In this document: in pieces, positions 50,851 through 64,000 of the stretch
Layout: every line of letters starts with the position of its first letter
How positions within the stretch are numbered: position 1 is the stretch's first letter
Origin: Megachile rotundata
Taxonomy: Eukaryota; Arthropoda; Insecta; Hymenoptera; Megachilidae
Direction of reading: 5' to 3'
DNA: 64,000 bases
Assembly: GCF_050947335.1 (NCBI RefSeq)
Contig: NW_027473343.1
Coordinates: 682,001-746,000, forward strand
Notes under the pieces: generated by a model
Told to the model about the DNA's origin: nothing
The model's database searches: none
What the model saw: the letters and a program-made list of their open reading frames with translations, nothing else
Translations under genes and position numbers: made by a program

Positions 50851-53800
50851 ATACAATCACAATCATACAATCGCAATCATACAATCACAATCATACAATC
50901 CCATTCATACAATCGCAATCTTACTATCACAATCATACAGTCACAATCATACAATCACAATCATACAATCACAATCATACTGTCGCAATCATACAATCGC
51001 AATCATACCATCACAATCATACAGTCACAACCATACAATCATAATCATACAACCACAATCATACAATCATAATCATACAATCCCATTCATACAATCGCAA
51101 TCATACAATCACAATCATACAATCCCATTCATACAATCGCAATCTTACAATCACAATCATACCATCACAATCATACAGTCACAACCATACAATCATAATC
51201 ATACAATCACAATCATACAATCATAATCATACAATCACAATCATACTATCGCAATCATACAATCACAATCATACAATGACAATCATGCAATCACAATGAT
51301 ACAATCCCATTCATACAATCGCAATCTTACAATCACAATCATACCATCACAATCATACAATCGCAATCATACAATCACAATCATACTATCACAATCATAA
51401 AATCACAATCATGCAATCACAATCATACAATCACAATCATACAATCACAATCGTACAATCACAATCATACAATCACAAACATACAATCACAATCATACAA
51501 TCACAAAAATACAAACATGATCATACAATCACAATCATACGATCGCAATCATACAATCACAATCATACCATCACAATCATACAATCACAATCATACAATC
51601 ATAATCATACAATTACAATCATACATCACAATCATACAATCACAATCATACAATCGCAATCATACAACTACCATCACCCAAATACAATCATACAATCACA
51701 ATCATACAATCACAATCATACAATCACAATCATACCATCACAATCATACCATCACAATCATACAATCACAATCATACAATCATAATCATACAATTACAAT
51801 CATACATCACAATCATACAATCACAATCATACAATCGCAATCATACAACTACAATCACCCAAATACAATCATACAATCACAATCATACAATCACAATCAT
51901 ACAATCACAATCGTACAATCACAATCATACAATCACAATCATACAATCACAATCATACTATCACAATCATACAATCACAATCATACATTCACAATCATAC
52001 AATCACAATCATACAATCACAGTCATACAATCACAATCTTACAATCACAATCATACAATCACAATCATACAATCACAGTCATACAATCACAGTCATACAA
52101 TCGCAATCTTACAATCACAATCATACAATCACAAAAATACAATCATAATCAAACAATCACAATCATACAATCGCAATCATACAATCACAATCATACTATC
52201 ACAATCATACAATCACAATCATAAAATCACAATCATACATTCAAAGTCATGCAATCACAATCATACCATCACAATCATACAATCACAATCATGCAATCAC
52301 AATCGTACAATCACAATCGTACAATCACAATCGCACAATCACAATCGCACAATCACAATCATACAATCACAGTCATACAATCACAATCATACAATCACAA
52401 TCATACTATCACAATCATACAATCACAATCATACAATCAATATCATACAATCACAATCATACAATCACAATCATGCAATCACAATCATACAATCACAATC
52501 ATACTATCACAATCATACAATCACAATCATACAATCACAATCATACATTCAAAGTCATGCAATCACAATCATACAATCACAATCATACTATCACAATCAT
52601 ACAATCACAATCATACAATCACAATCATACAATCAATATCATACAATCACAATCATACAATCACAATCATGCAATCACAGTCATACAATCACAGTCATAC
52701 AATCACAATCATACTATCACAATCATACAGTCACAATCATGCAATCACAATCATACAATCACAATCATACTATCGCAATCATACGATCGCAATCATACCA
52801 TCACAATCATACAGTCACAACCATACAATCATAATCATACAATCACAATCATACAATCATAATCATACCATCACAATCATACAATCGCAATCATACAATC
52901 ACAATCATGCAATCCCATTCATACAATCGCAATCTTACTATCACAATCATACAATCACAGTCATACAATCACAATCTTACAATCACAATCATACAATCAC
53001 AATCATACAATCACAGTCATACAATCACAGTCATACAATCGCAATCCTACAATTACAATCTCCCAAATACAATCATACAATCACAATCATACAATCATAA
53101 TCATACAATCACAATCATACAATCACAATCATACAATCACAGTCATACAATCACAATCTTACAATCACAATCATACTATCACAATCATACAATCACAATC
53201 ATACAATCACAATCATACAATCACAATCATACAATCACAATCATACAATCACAATCATACAATCACAATCATACAATCACAATCATACAATCACAATCAT
53301 ACAATCACAAAAATACAATCATAATCATACAATCACAATCTTACAATCACAATCATACAATCACAATCATACAATCACAGTCATACAATCACAGTCATAC
53401 AATCGCAATCCTACAATTACAATCTCCAAAATACAATCTCCCCAATACAATCATACAATCACAATCATACAATCATAATCATACAATTACAATCATACAT
53501 CACAATCATACAATCACAATCATACAATCGCAATCATACAACTACCATCACCCAAATACAATCATACAATCACAATCATGCAATCACAATTATACAATCC
53601 CATTCATACAATCGCAATCTTACAATCACAATCATACAATCACAATCATACTATCGCAATCATACAATCGCAATCATACCATCACAATCATACAGTCACC
53701 ACCATACAATCATAATCGTACAATCACAATCGCACAATCACAATCGCACTATCACAATCATACAATCACAGTCATACAATCACAATCATACAATCACAAT

Positions 53801-56691
53801 CATACTATCACAATCATACAATCACAATCATACAATCACAATCATACAATCAATATCATACAATCACAATCATACAATCACAATCATGCAATCACAATCA
53901 TACAATCGCTTTCATACAATCGCAATCATACAATCACAATCATACAATCACAATCATACAATCACAGACATACAATCACAATCTTACAATCACAATCATA
54001 CAATCACAATCATACAGTCACAATCATACAATCACAATCACACAATCACAATCATACTATCGCAATCATACAATCGCAATCATACCATCACAATCATACA
54101 GTCACAACCATACAATCATAATCATACAATCACAATCATACAATCATAATCATGCAATCGCAATCATACAATCGCAATCATACAATCACAATCATACAAT
54201 CACAATCATACTATCGCAATCATACAATCACAATCATACAATCACAATCATACAATCACAATCATACAATTACAATCATACAATCACAATCATACAATCA
54301 CAATCATACAATCACAATCATACAATCACAATCATACAATCACAATCATACAATCACAATCATACAATCACAATCATACAATCACAATCATACAATCACA
54401 ATCATGCAATCACAATCATACAATCACAATCATACAATCGCAATCCTACAATTACAATCTCCAAAATGCAATCTCCCAAATACAATCATACAATCACAAT
54501 CATACAATCATAATCATACAATCACAATCATACAATCACAATCATACAATCACAATCATACAATCACAATCTTACAATCACAATCATACTATCACAATCA
54601 TACAATCACAATCATACAATCACAATCATACTATCACAATCATACAATCACAATCATACAATCACAATCATACAATCACAGTCATACAATCACAATCCTA
54701 CAATCACTATCATACTATCACAATCATACAATCACAATCATACAACCACAATCATACAATCACAATCATACATACAAAATCATGCAATCTCAATCATACA
54801 ATCACAAACATGCAATCACAATCATACAATCATAATCATACAATGACAATCATACAATCATAATCATACAATCACAATCATACAATCACAATCATACAAT
54901 CACAATCATACAATCACAATCATACAATCACAATCATACCATCACAATCATACAATCACAATCATACAATCACAATCATACAACCACAATCAGACAATCA
55001 CAATCATACAATAACAATCATACAATCACAGTCATATAATCACAGTCGTACAATCACAATCATACTATCACTATCATACAATCACAATCATACAATCACA
55101 GTCATACAATCGCAATCATACAATCACAATCATACCATCACAATCATACAATCACAGTCATACAATCACAGTCATACAATCACAATCATACAATCACAAT
55201 CATACAGTCACAATCATACAATCACAATCATACAATCACAATCATTCTATCGCAATCATACAATCACAATCATACCATCACAATCATACAATCACAACCA
55301 TACAATCATAATCATACAATCACAATAATACAATCATAATCATACAATCACAATCATACAATCGCAATCATACAATCACAATCATACAATCCCAATCATA
55401 CTAACACACTCATACAATCGCAATCATACAATTACAATCTTCCAAATACAATCTCCCAAATACAATCATACAATCACAATCATACAATCAAAATCATACA
55501 ATCACAATCATGCAATCACAATCATACAATCGCAAACATACAATCACAATCATACTATCACAATCCTAAAATCACAATCATGCAATCACAATCATACAAT
55601 CACAATCATACAATCACAATCATACAATCACAATCATACAATCACAAAAATACAATCATAATCATACAATCACAATCATACAATCACAATCATACAATCA
55701 CAATCATACAATCACAATCATACAATCACAATCATACAATCACAATCATACAATCACAATCATACAATCACAATCATACAATCACAATCATACAATCACA
55801 AACATACAATCACAATCATACAATCACAATCATACAATCACAATCATACAATCGCAATCATACAATCACAATCATACAATCACAATCATACAATCACAAT
55901 CATACAATCACAATCATACAATCGCAATCATATAATTACAATCTCCAAAATACAATCTCCCAAATACAATCATACAATCACAGTCATACAATCACAATCA
56001 TACAATCACAATCATACTATCACAATCATACAATCCGAATCATACAATCACAATCATACAATAATAATCATACAATCACAATCATACAATCACAGTCATA
56101 CAATCACAATCTTATAATCACAATCATACTATCACAATCATACAATCATAATCATACAATCACAATCATACAATCACAATCGTAAAATCACAACCGTACA
56201 ATCACAATCGCACAATCACAGTCATACAATCACAGTCATACAATCACAATCATACAATCACAATCATACGATCGCAATCATACAATCACAATCATACCAT
56301 CACAATCATACAATCACAATCATACAATCATAATCATACAATTACAATCATACAGTCACAATCATACAATCACAATCATACAATCACAATCATACAATCA
56401 CAAAAATACAATCATAATCATACAATCACAATCATACAATCACGATCATACAATCACAGTCATACAATCACAATCATACAATCACAATCATACAATCACA
56501 AACATACAATCACAATCATACAATCACAATCATACAATCACAATCATACAATCACAATCATACAATCACAATCATACAATCACAATCATACAATCACAAT
56601 CATACAATCACAATCATACAATCACAATCATACAATCACAATCATACAATCACAAACATACAATCACAATCATACAATCACAATCATACAA

Positions 56692-57730
56692 TCACAATCA
56701 TACAATCACAATCATACAATCGCAATCATACAACTACAATCTCCCAAATACAATCTCCCAAATACAATCATACAATCACAATCATACAATCACAAACATA
56801 CAATCACAATCATACTATCACAATCATACAAACACAATCATACAATCACAATCATACAATCACAATCATACAATCACAATCATACACCCACAATCAGACA
56901 ATCACAATCATACAGTCACAATCATACAATCACAGTCATATAATCACAGTCATACAATCACAATCATACTATCACTATCATACAATCACAATCATACAAT
57001 CACAGTCATACAATCGCAATCATACAATCACAATCATACCATCACAATCATACAATCACAGTCATACAATCACAGTCATACAATCACAATCATACAATCA
57101 CAATCATACAGTCACATCATACAATCACAATCATACAATCACAATCATTCTATCGCAATCATACAATCACAATCATACCATCACAATCATACAATCACAA
57201 CCATACAATCATAATCATACAATCACAATAATACAATCATAATCATACAATCACAATCATACAATCGCAATCATACAATCACAATCATACAACCACAATC
57301 ATACTATCACAATCATACAATCACAATCATACAATCACAATCATACAATCAATATCATACAATCACAATCATACAATCGCAATCCTTCAATTGCAATCTC
57401 CAAAATACAAACTCCCCAATACAATCATACAATCACAATCATACAATCATAATCATACAATCACAATCATACAATCACAATCATACAATCACAATCATAC
57501 ATCACAATCATACAATCGCAATCATACACCCGCAATCAGACAATTACAATCAAAATCATACAATCGCAATCTTACGATCACAATCATACAATCACAATCA
57601 TACAATAACAATCATACAATCACAATCATACAATCACAATCATGCAATCTCAATCATACAATCACAAACATACCATCACAATCATACAATCACAATCATA
57701 CAATCATAATCATACAATTACAATCATACA
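56692..57730. repeat. 1,039-bp tandem duplication, unit 1
   Basis: Markers repeat 1,039 bp apart: CAACTACAATCTCCC (56,732 and 57,771), the CACCCGC cassette (57,525 and 58,564) and CATGCAATCTC (57,642 and 58,681). The homologous place in the first 9.2-kb copy (about 48,320-49,360) has only one unit. The extra unit therefore appeared after the larger duplication or was lost from the first copy. Confidence 0.82.
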
Positions 57731-58708
57731 TCACAATCATACAATCACAATCATACAATCGCAATCATACAACTACAATCTCCCAAATACAATCTCCCAA
57801 ATACAATCATACAATCACAATCATACAATCACAAGCATACAATCACAATCATACTATCACAATCATACAAACACAATCATACAATCACAATCATACAATC
57901 ACAATCATACAATCACAATCATACACCCGCAATCAGACAATCACAATCATACAGTCACAATCATACAATCACAGTCATATAATCACAGTCATACAATCAC
58001 AATCATACTATCACTATCATACAATCACAATCATACAATCACAGTCATACAATCGCAATCATACAATCACAATCATACCATCACAATCATACAATCACAG
58101 TCATACAATCACAGTCATACAATCACAATCATACAATCACAATCATACAGTCACATCATACAATCACAATCATACAATCACAATCATTCTATCGCAATCA
58201 TACAATCACAATCATACCATCACAATCATACAATCACAACCATACAATCATAATCATACAATCACAATAATACAATCATAATCATACAATCACAATCATA
58301 CAATCGCAATCATACAATCACAATCATACAACCACAATCATACTATCACAATCATACAATCACAATCATACAATCACAATCATACAATCAATATCATACA
58401 ATCACAATCATACAATCGCAATCCTTCAATTGCAATCTCCAAAATACAAACTCCCCAATACAATCATACAATCACAATCATACAATCATAATCATACAAT
58501 CACAATCATACAATCACAATCATACAATCACAATCATACATCACAATCATACAATCGCAATCATACACCCGCAATCAGACAATTACAATCAAAATCATAC
58601 AATCGCAATCTTACGATCACAATCATACAATCACAATCATACAATAACAATCATACAATCACAATCATACAATCACAATCATGCAATCTCAATCATACAA
58701 TCACAAAC
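57731..58708. repeat. 1,039-bp tandem duplication, unit 2
   Basis: This unit matches unit 1 with a few substitutions: CAAGC near 57,834 where unit 1 has CAAAC, and CACCCGC near 57,924 where unit 1 has CACCCAC. It parts from unit 1 near 58,709, where CATGCAATC replaces CATACCATC. Confidence 0.8.
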
Positions 58709-60260
58709 ATGCAATCACAATCATACAATCATAATCATACAATGACAATCATACAATCATAATCATACAATCACAATCATACAATCACAATCATACAATC
58801 ACAATCATACAATCACAATCATACAATCACAATCATACATACAAAATCATGCAATCTCAATCATACAATCACAAACATGCAATCACAACCATACAATCAT
58901 AATCATACAATGACAATCATACAATCATAATCATACAATCACAATCTTACAATCACAATCATACTATCACAATCATACTATCGCAATCATACTATCACAA
59001 TCATAAAATCGCACAATCACAATCATACAATCACAGTCATACAATCACAATCATACAATCACAATCATACGATCGCAATCATACAATCACAATCATACCA
59101 TCACAATCATACAATCACAATCATACAATCATAATCATACAATTACAATCATACATCACAATCATACAATCACAATCATACAATCGCAATCATACAACTA
59201 CAATCTCCCAAATACAATCTCCCAAATACAATCATACAATCACAATCATACAATCACAAACATACAATCACAATCATACTATCACAATCATACAAACACA
59301 ATCATACAATCACAATCATACAATCACAATCATACAATCACAATCATACAACCACAATCAGACAATCACAATCATACAATAACAATCATACAATCACAGT
59401 CATATAATCACAGTCATACAATCACAATCATACTATCACTATCATACAATCACAATCATACAATCACAGTCATACAATCGCAATCATACAATCACAATCA
59501 TACCATCACAATCATACAATCACAGTCATACAATCACAGTCATACAATCACAATCATACAATCACAATCATACAGTCACAATCATACAATCACAATCATA
59601 CAATCACAATCATTCTATCGCAATCATACAATCACAATCATACAATCGCAATCATATAATTACAATCTCCAAAATACAATCTCCCAAATACAATCATACA
59701 ATCACAATCATACAATCACAATCATACAATCACAATCATACTATCACAATCATACAATCCGAATCATACAATCACAATCATACAATAATAATCATACAAT
59801 CACAATCATACAATCACAGTCATACAATCACAATCATACAATCACAATCATACGATCGCAATCATACAATCACAATCATACCATCACAATCATACAATCA
59901 CAATCATACAATCATAATCATACAATTACAATCATACATCACAATCATACAATCACAGTCATACAATCACAATCATACAATCACAATCATACGATCGCAA
60001 TCATACAATCACAATCATACCATCACAATCATACAATCACAATCATACAATCATAATCATACAATTACAATCATACAATCACAATCATACAATCACAATC
60101 ATACAATCACAAAAATACAATCATAATCATACAATCACAATCATACAATCACGATCATACAATCACAATCATACAATCACAATCATACAATCACAATCAT
60201 ACAATCACAAACATACAATCACAATCATACAATCACAATCATACAATCACAATCATACAA

Positions 60261-63200
60261 TCACAATCATACAATCACAATCATACAATCACAATCATAC
60301 AATCACAATCATACAATCACAATCATACAATCACAATCATACAATCACAATCATACAATCACAAACATACAATCACAATCATACAATCACAATCATACAA
60401 TCACAATCATACAATCACAATCATACAATCGCAATCATATAATTACAATCTCCAAAATACAATCTCCCAAATACAATCATACAATCACAATCATACAATC
60501 ACAATCATACAATCACAATCATACTATCACAATCATACAATCCGAATCATACAATCACAATCATACAATAATAATCATACAATCACAATCATACAATCAC
60601 AGTCATACAATCACAATCTTATAATCACAATCATACTATCACAATCATACAATCATAATCATACAATTACAATCATACATCACAATCATACAATCACAAT
60701 CATACAATCGCAATCATACAACTACAATCTCCCAAATACAATCTCCCAAATACAATCATACAATCACAATCATACAATCACAAACATACAATCACAATCA
60801 TACTATCACAATCATACAAACACAATCATACAATCACAATCATACAATCACAATCATACAATCACAATCATACACCCACAATCAGACAATCACAATCATA
60901 CAGTCACAATCATACAATCACAGTCATATAATCACAATCATACAATCACAATCATACAATCAATATCATACAATCACAATCATACAATCGCAATCCTTCA
61001 ATTGCAATCTCCAAAATACAATCTCCCCAATACAATCATACAATCACAATCATACAATCATAATCATACAATCACAATCATACAATCACAATCATACAAT
61101 CACAATCATACATCACAATCATACAATCGCAATCATACACCCGCAATCAGACAATTACAATCAAAATCATACAATCGCAATCTTACGATCACAATCATAC
61201 AATCACAATCATACAATAACAATCATACAATCACAATCATACAATCACAATCATACAATCACAATCATACAGTCACAATCATACAATCACAATCATGCCA
61301 TCACAATCATACGATCACAATCATACAATCACAATCATACCATCACAATCACACAATCACAGTCATACAATCACAGTCATACGATCACAATCATACAAAC
61401 ACAATCATACAATCACAATCATACAATCACAATCATGCAATCACAATCATACAATCGCAATCATACAATCACAATCATACTATCACAATCATAAAATCAC
61501 AATCATGCAATCACAATCATACAATCACAATCATACATCACAATCATACAATCACAATCGTACAATCACAATCATACATCACAATCATACAATCACAATC
61601 GTACAATCGCAATCATACAACTACCATCTCCCAAATACAATCATACAATCACAATCATACAATCACAATCATACAATCACAATCATACAATCACAGTCAT
61701 ACAATCACAATCTTACAATCACAATCATACAATCACAATCATACAATCACAATCATACAATCACAGTCATACAATCACAATCTTACAATCACAATCATAC
61801 AGTCACAATCATACAATCACAGTCATACAATTACAGTCATACAATCACAATCTTACAATCACAATCATACAATCACAATCTTACAATCACAATCATACAA
61901 TCACAATCATACAATCGCAATCCTACAATTGCAATCTCCAAAATACAATCTCCCCAATACAATCATACAATCACAAGCATACAATCACAATCATACAATC
62001 ACAATCATACAATCACAGTCATACAATCACAATCTTACAATCACAATCATACAATCACAATCATACAATCACAATCATACAATCACAGTCATACAATCAC
62101 AATCTTACAATCACAATCATACAGTCACAATCATACAATCACAGTCATACAATTACAGTCATACAATCACAATCTTACAATCACAATCATACAATCACAA
62201 TCTTACAATCACAATCATACAATCACAATCATACAATCGCAATCCTACAATTGCAATCTCCAAAATACAATCTCCCCAATACAATCATACAATCACAAGC
62301 ATACAATCATAATCATACAATCACAATCATACAATCACAATCATACAATCACAATCATACATCACAATCATACAATCGCAATCATACACCCACAATCAGA
62401 CAATTACAATCAAAATCATACAATCGCAATCTTACGATCACAATCATACAATCACAATCATACAATAACAATCATACAATCACAATCATACAATCACAAT
62501 CATACAATCACAATCATACAATCACAATCATACAATCACAATCATACCATCACAATCATACGATCACAATCATACAATCACAATCATACCATCACAATCA
62601 TACAATCACAGTCATACAATCACAGTCATACAATCACAGTCATACGATCACAATCATACAAACACAATCATACAATCACAATCATACAATCACAATCATG
62701 CAATCACAATCATACAATCGCAATCATACAATCACAATCATACTATCACAATCATAAAATCACAATCATGCAATCACAATCATACAATCATAATCAAACA
62801 ATGACAATCATACAATCACAATCATACAATCACAGTCATACAATCACAATCTTACAATCACAATCATACAATCACAATCATACAATCACAATCATACAAT
62901 CACAGTCATACAATCACAATCTTACAATCACAATCATACAATCACAATCATACAATCACAGTCATACAATTACAGTCATACAATCACAATCTTACAATCA
63001 CAATCATACAATCACAATCATACTATCACAATCATACAATCACAATCATACAATCACAATCATACAATCACAGTCATACAATCACAATCTTACAAACACA
63101 ATCATACTATCCCAATCATACAATCACAATCATACAATCACAATCATACTATTACAATCATACAATCACAATCATACAATCACAATCTTACAATCACAAT

Positions 63201-64000
63201 CATACAATCACAATCATACAATCGCAATCCTGCAATTGCAATCACCAAAATACAATCTCCCCAATACAATCATACAATCACAAGCATACAATCATAATCA
63301 TACAATCACAATCATACAATCACAATCATACAATCACAATCATACATCACAATCATACAATCGCAATCATACACCCACAATCAGACAATTACAATCAAAA
63401 TCATACAATCGCAATCTTACGATCACAATCATACAATCACAATCGTACAATCACAATCATACATCACAATCATACAATCACAATCGTACAATCGCAATCA
63501 TACAACTACCACCACCCAAATACAATCATACAATCACAATCATGCAATCACAATTATACAATCCCATTCATACAATCGCAATCTTACAATCACAATCATA
63601 CAATCACAATCATACAATCACAAAAATACAATCATAATCATACAATCACAATCATACAATCGCAATCATACAATCACAATCGTACTATCACAATCATACA
63701 ATCACAATCATACAATCACAATCATACATTCAAAGTCATGCAATCACAATCATACAATCACAATCATGCAATCACAATCGCACAATCGCAATCATACAAT
63801 CACAATCATACAATCACAATCATACTATCGCAATCATACAATAACAATCATACAATCACAATCATGCAATCACAATCATACAATCCCATTCATACAATCG
63901 CAATCTTACAATCACAATCATACAATCACAATCTTACAATCACAATCATACAATCACAAAAATACAATCATAATCAAACAATCACAATCATACAATCGCA
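60261..64000. repeat. Distal satellite region related to 22-37 kb
   Basis: The region begins with a run of near-perfect consensus monomers (about 60,250-60,360). It then carries the fingerprint family of 22-37 kb: CCTTCAATTGCAATC near 60,996, and CACCC cassettes at 61,136, 62,385 and 63,370. The last ~500 bp carry the CCCATTC and ATTCAAAG (63,728) markers of the 27/40/43-kb blocks. The array continues past the window end without a boundary. Confidence 0.78.
61660..62303. repeat. 322-bp tandem duplication (23 monomers per unit)
   Basis: CAGTCACAATC at 61,800 recurs at 62,122 and CAAGC at 61,974 recurs at 62,296, both 322 bp apart. The units share the CTTAC, CAATTACAGTC, CCTACAATTGCAATC and TCTCCCCAATAC variants in order. 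The unit length is exactly 23 monomers. Confidence 0.82.

Larger units (their letters stand above)
50851..60260. repeat. 9.4-kb tandem duplication, copy 2
   Basis: This is the second copy of 41,655-50,850. It lacks about 895 bp relative to copy 1 between 42.2 and 43.8 kb and about 294 bp more before 45.8 kb. It carries about 1,264 bp extra after 56,340, which includes the 1,039-bp local duplication. The match to copy 1 fades into consensus monomers after about 60,250. Confidence 0.78.
1..64000. repeat. 14-bp satellite array spanning the whole window
   Basis: The window is a continuous head-to-tail array of the 14-mer ACAATCATACAATC, always in the same orientation. Each monomer is two ACAATC cores at alternating spacings of 6 and 8 bp. 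The consensus is 29% GC with every C on the + strand and no G. About 4,570 monomers fit in 64 kb. Single-base variants are common: GCAATC, CAGTC, CATGC, CGTAC, CTTAC, CTATC, CATAATC. Neither edge shows unique sequence, so the array continues outside. No inverted segment, transposon, poly-A tail, terminal inverted repeat or flanking gene was seen. Long uniform arrays of this kind are typical of eukaryotic heterochromatin. Chromosomal location and species cannot be inferred from the sequence. Confidence 0.97.

Noticed and set aside
61295..63637. 780-codon open frame, and others of 615 (35,083-36,930), 540 (30,827-32,449) and 502 codons (44,494-46,002)
   Set aside because: The consensus has no stop codon in any + frame, and the same peptide appears in all three frames at once, with long open frames overlapping each other. 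Starts and stops arise only from random variants (CATGC, CATAATC, CATAAAATC). There is no non-repetitive domain and no separate gene context.
1..64000. CRISPR array
   Set aside because: The repeats are contiguous with no unique spacers between them, the unit is 14 bp, and there is no leader or cas gene.
1..64000. Telomeric repeat tract
   Set aside because: The unit lacks the G-rich strand of TTAGGG- or TTTAGGG-like telomeres and is 14 bp long. It does not match a telomere type known to me.
1..64000. tRNA, rRNA, other structured RNA genes or transposons
   Set aside because: No non-repetitive stretch long enough to hold one was seen. The near absence of G on one strand prevents stable stems within a transcript of consensus sequence.

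Overview
The whole 64-kb window is one uninterrupted satellite array. I found no gene, RNA gene, transposon or stretch of unique sequence in it. The basic unit is a 14-bp monomer, ACAATCATACAATC, present roughly 4,570 times. It is itself two copies of the core ACAATC, one of them preceded by AT. The consensus top strand contains no G (7 A, 4 C, 3 T). G occurs only in variant monomers such as GCAATC, CAGTC, CATGC and CGTAC. The array runs off both window edges, so its full length cannot be seen here. All positions, shifts and junctions below were read by eye; junctions are good to about 20 bp unless stated.

The sequence suggests a eukaryotic chromosome carrying long heterochromatic satellite DNA (pericentromeric, subtelomeric or an interstitial block), probably from a long-read assembly. 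Nothing in the window identifies a species. The monomer is not a known telomere type, and there is no CRISPR-like repeat/spacer alternation.

Variant monomers act as fingerprints and reveal a second level of organisation. (1) 1-5,580 is a mixed region with 1.76-1.85-kb internal repetition. (2) 5,580-14,222 holds two copies of a ~4.6-kb higher-order unit, the second internally shortened. (3) 6,092-14,222 is followed directly by a near-identical tandem copy at 14,223-22,339; the only length change I found is one lost monomer. (4) 22,223-23,793 recurs at 29,787-31,357 and 34,105-35,621. (5) 24,910-29,399 recurs about 13.1 kb downstream at 38,010-42,387. Between these lies a 4.3-kb tandem duplication (29,020-33,337 and 33,338-37,834). 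(6) 41,655-50,850 and 50,851-60,260 form an older 9.2/9.4-kb tandem duplication with several indels, including a 1,039-bp duplication in the second copy only. (7) 60,261-64,000 returns to the fingerprint family of 22-37 kb and contains a 322-bp tandem duplication.

Most length differences between copies are exact multiples of 14 bp, as expected from unequal exchange or replication slippage in register. Long open frames exist only on the + strand. They follow from the monomer having no stop codon and a length not divisible by three: all three frames give the same 14-residue periodic peptide. I do not regard them as genes.
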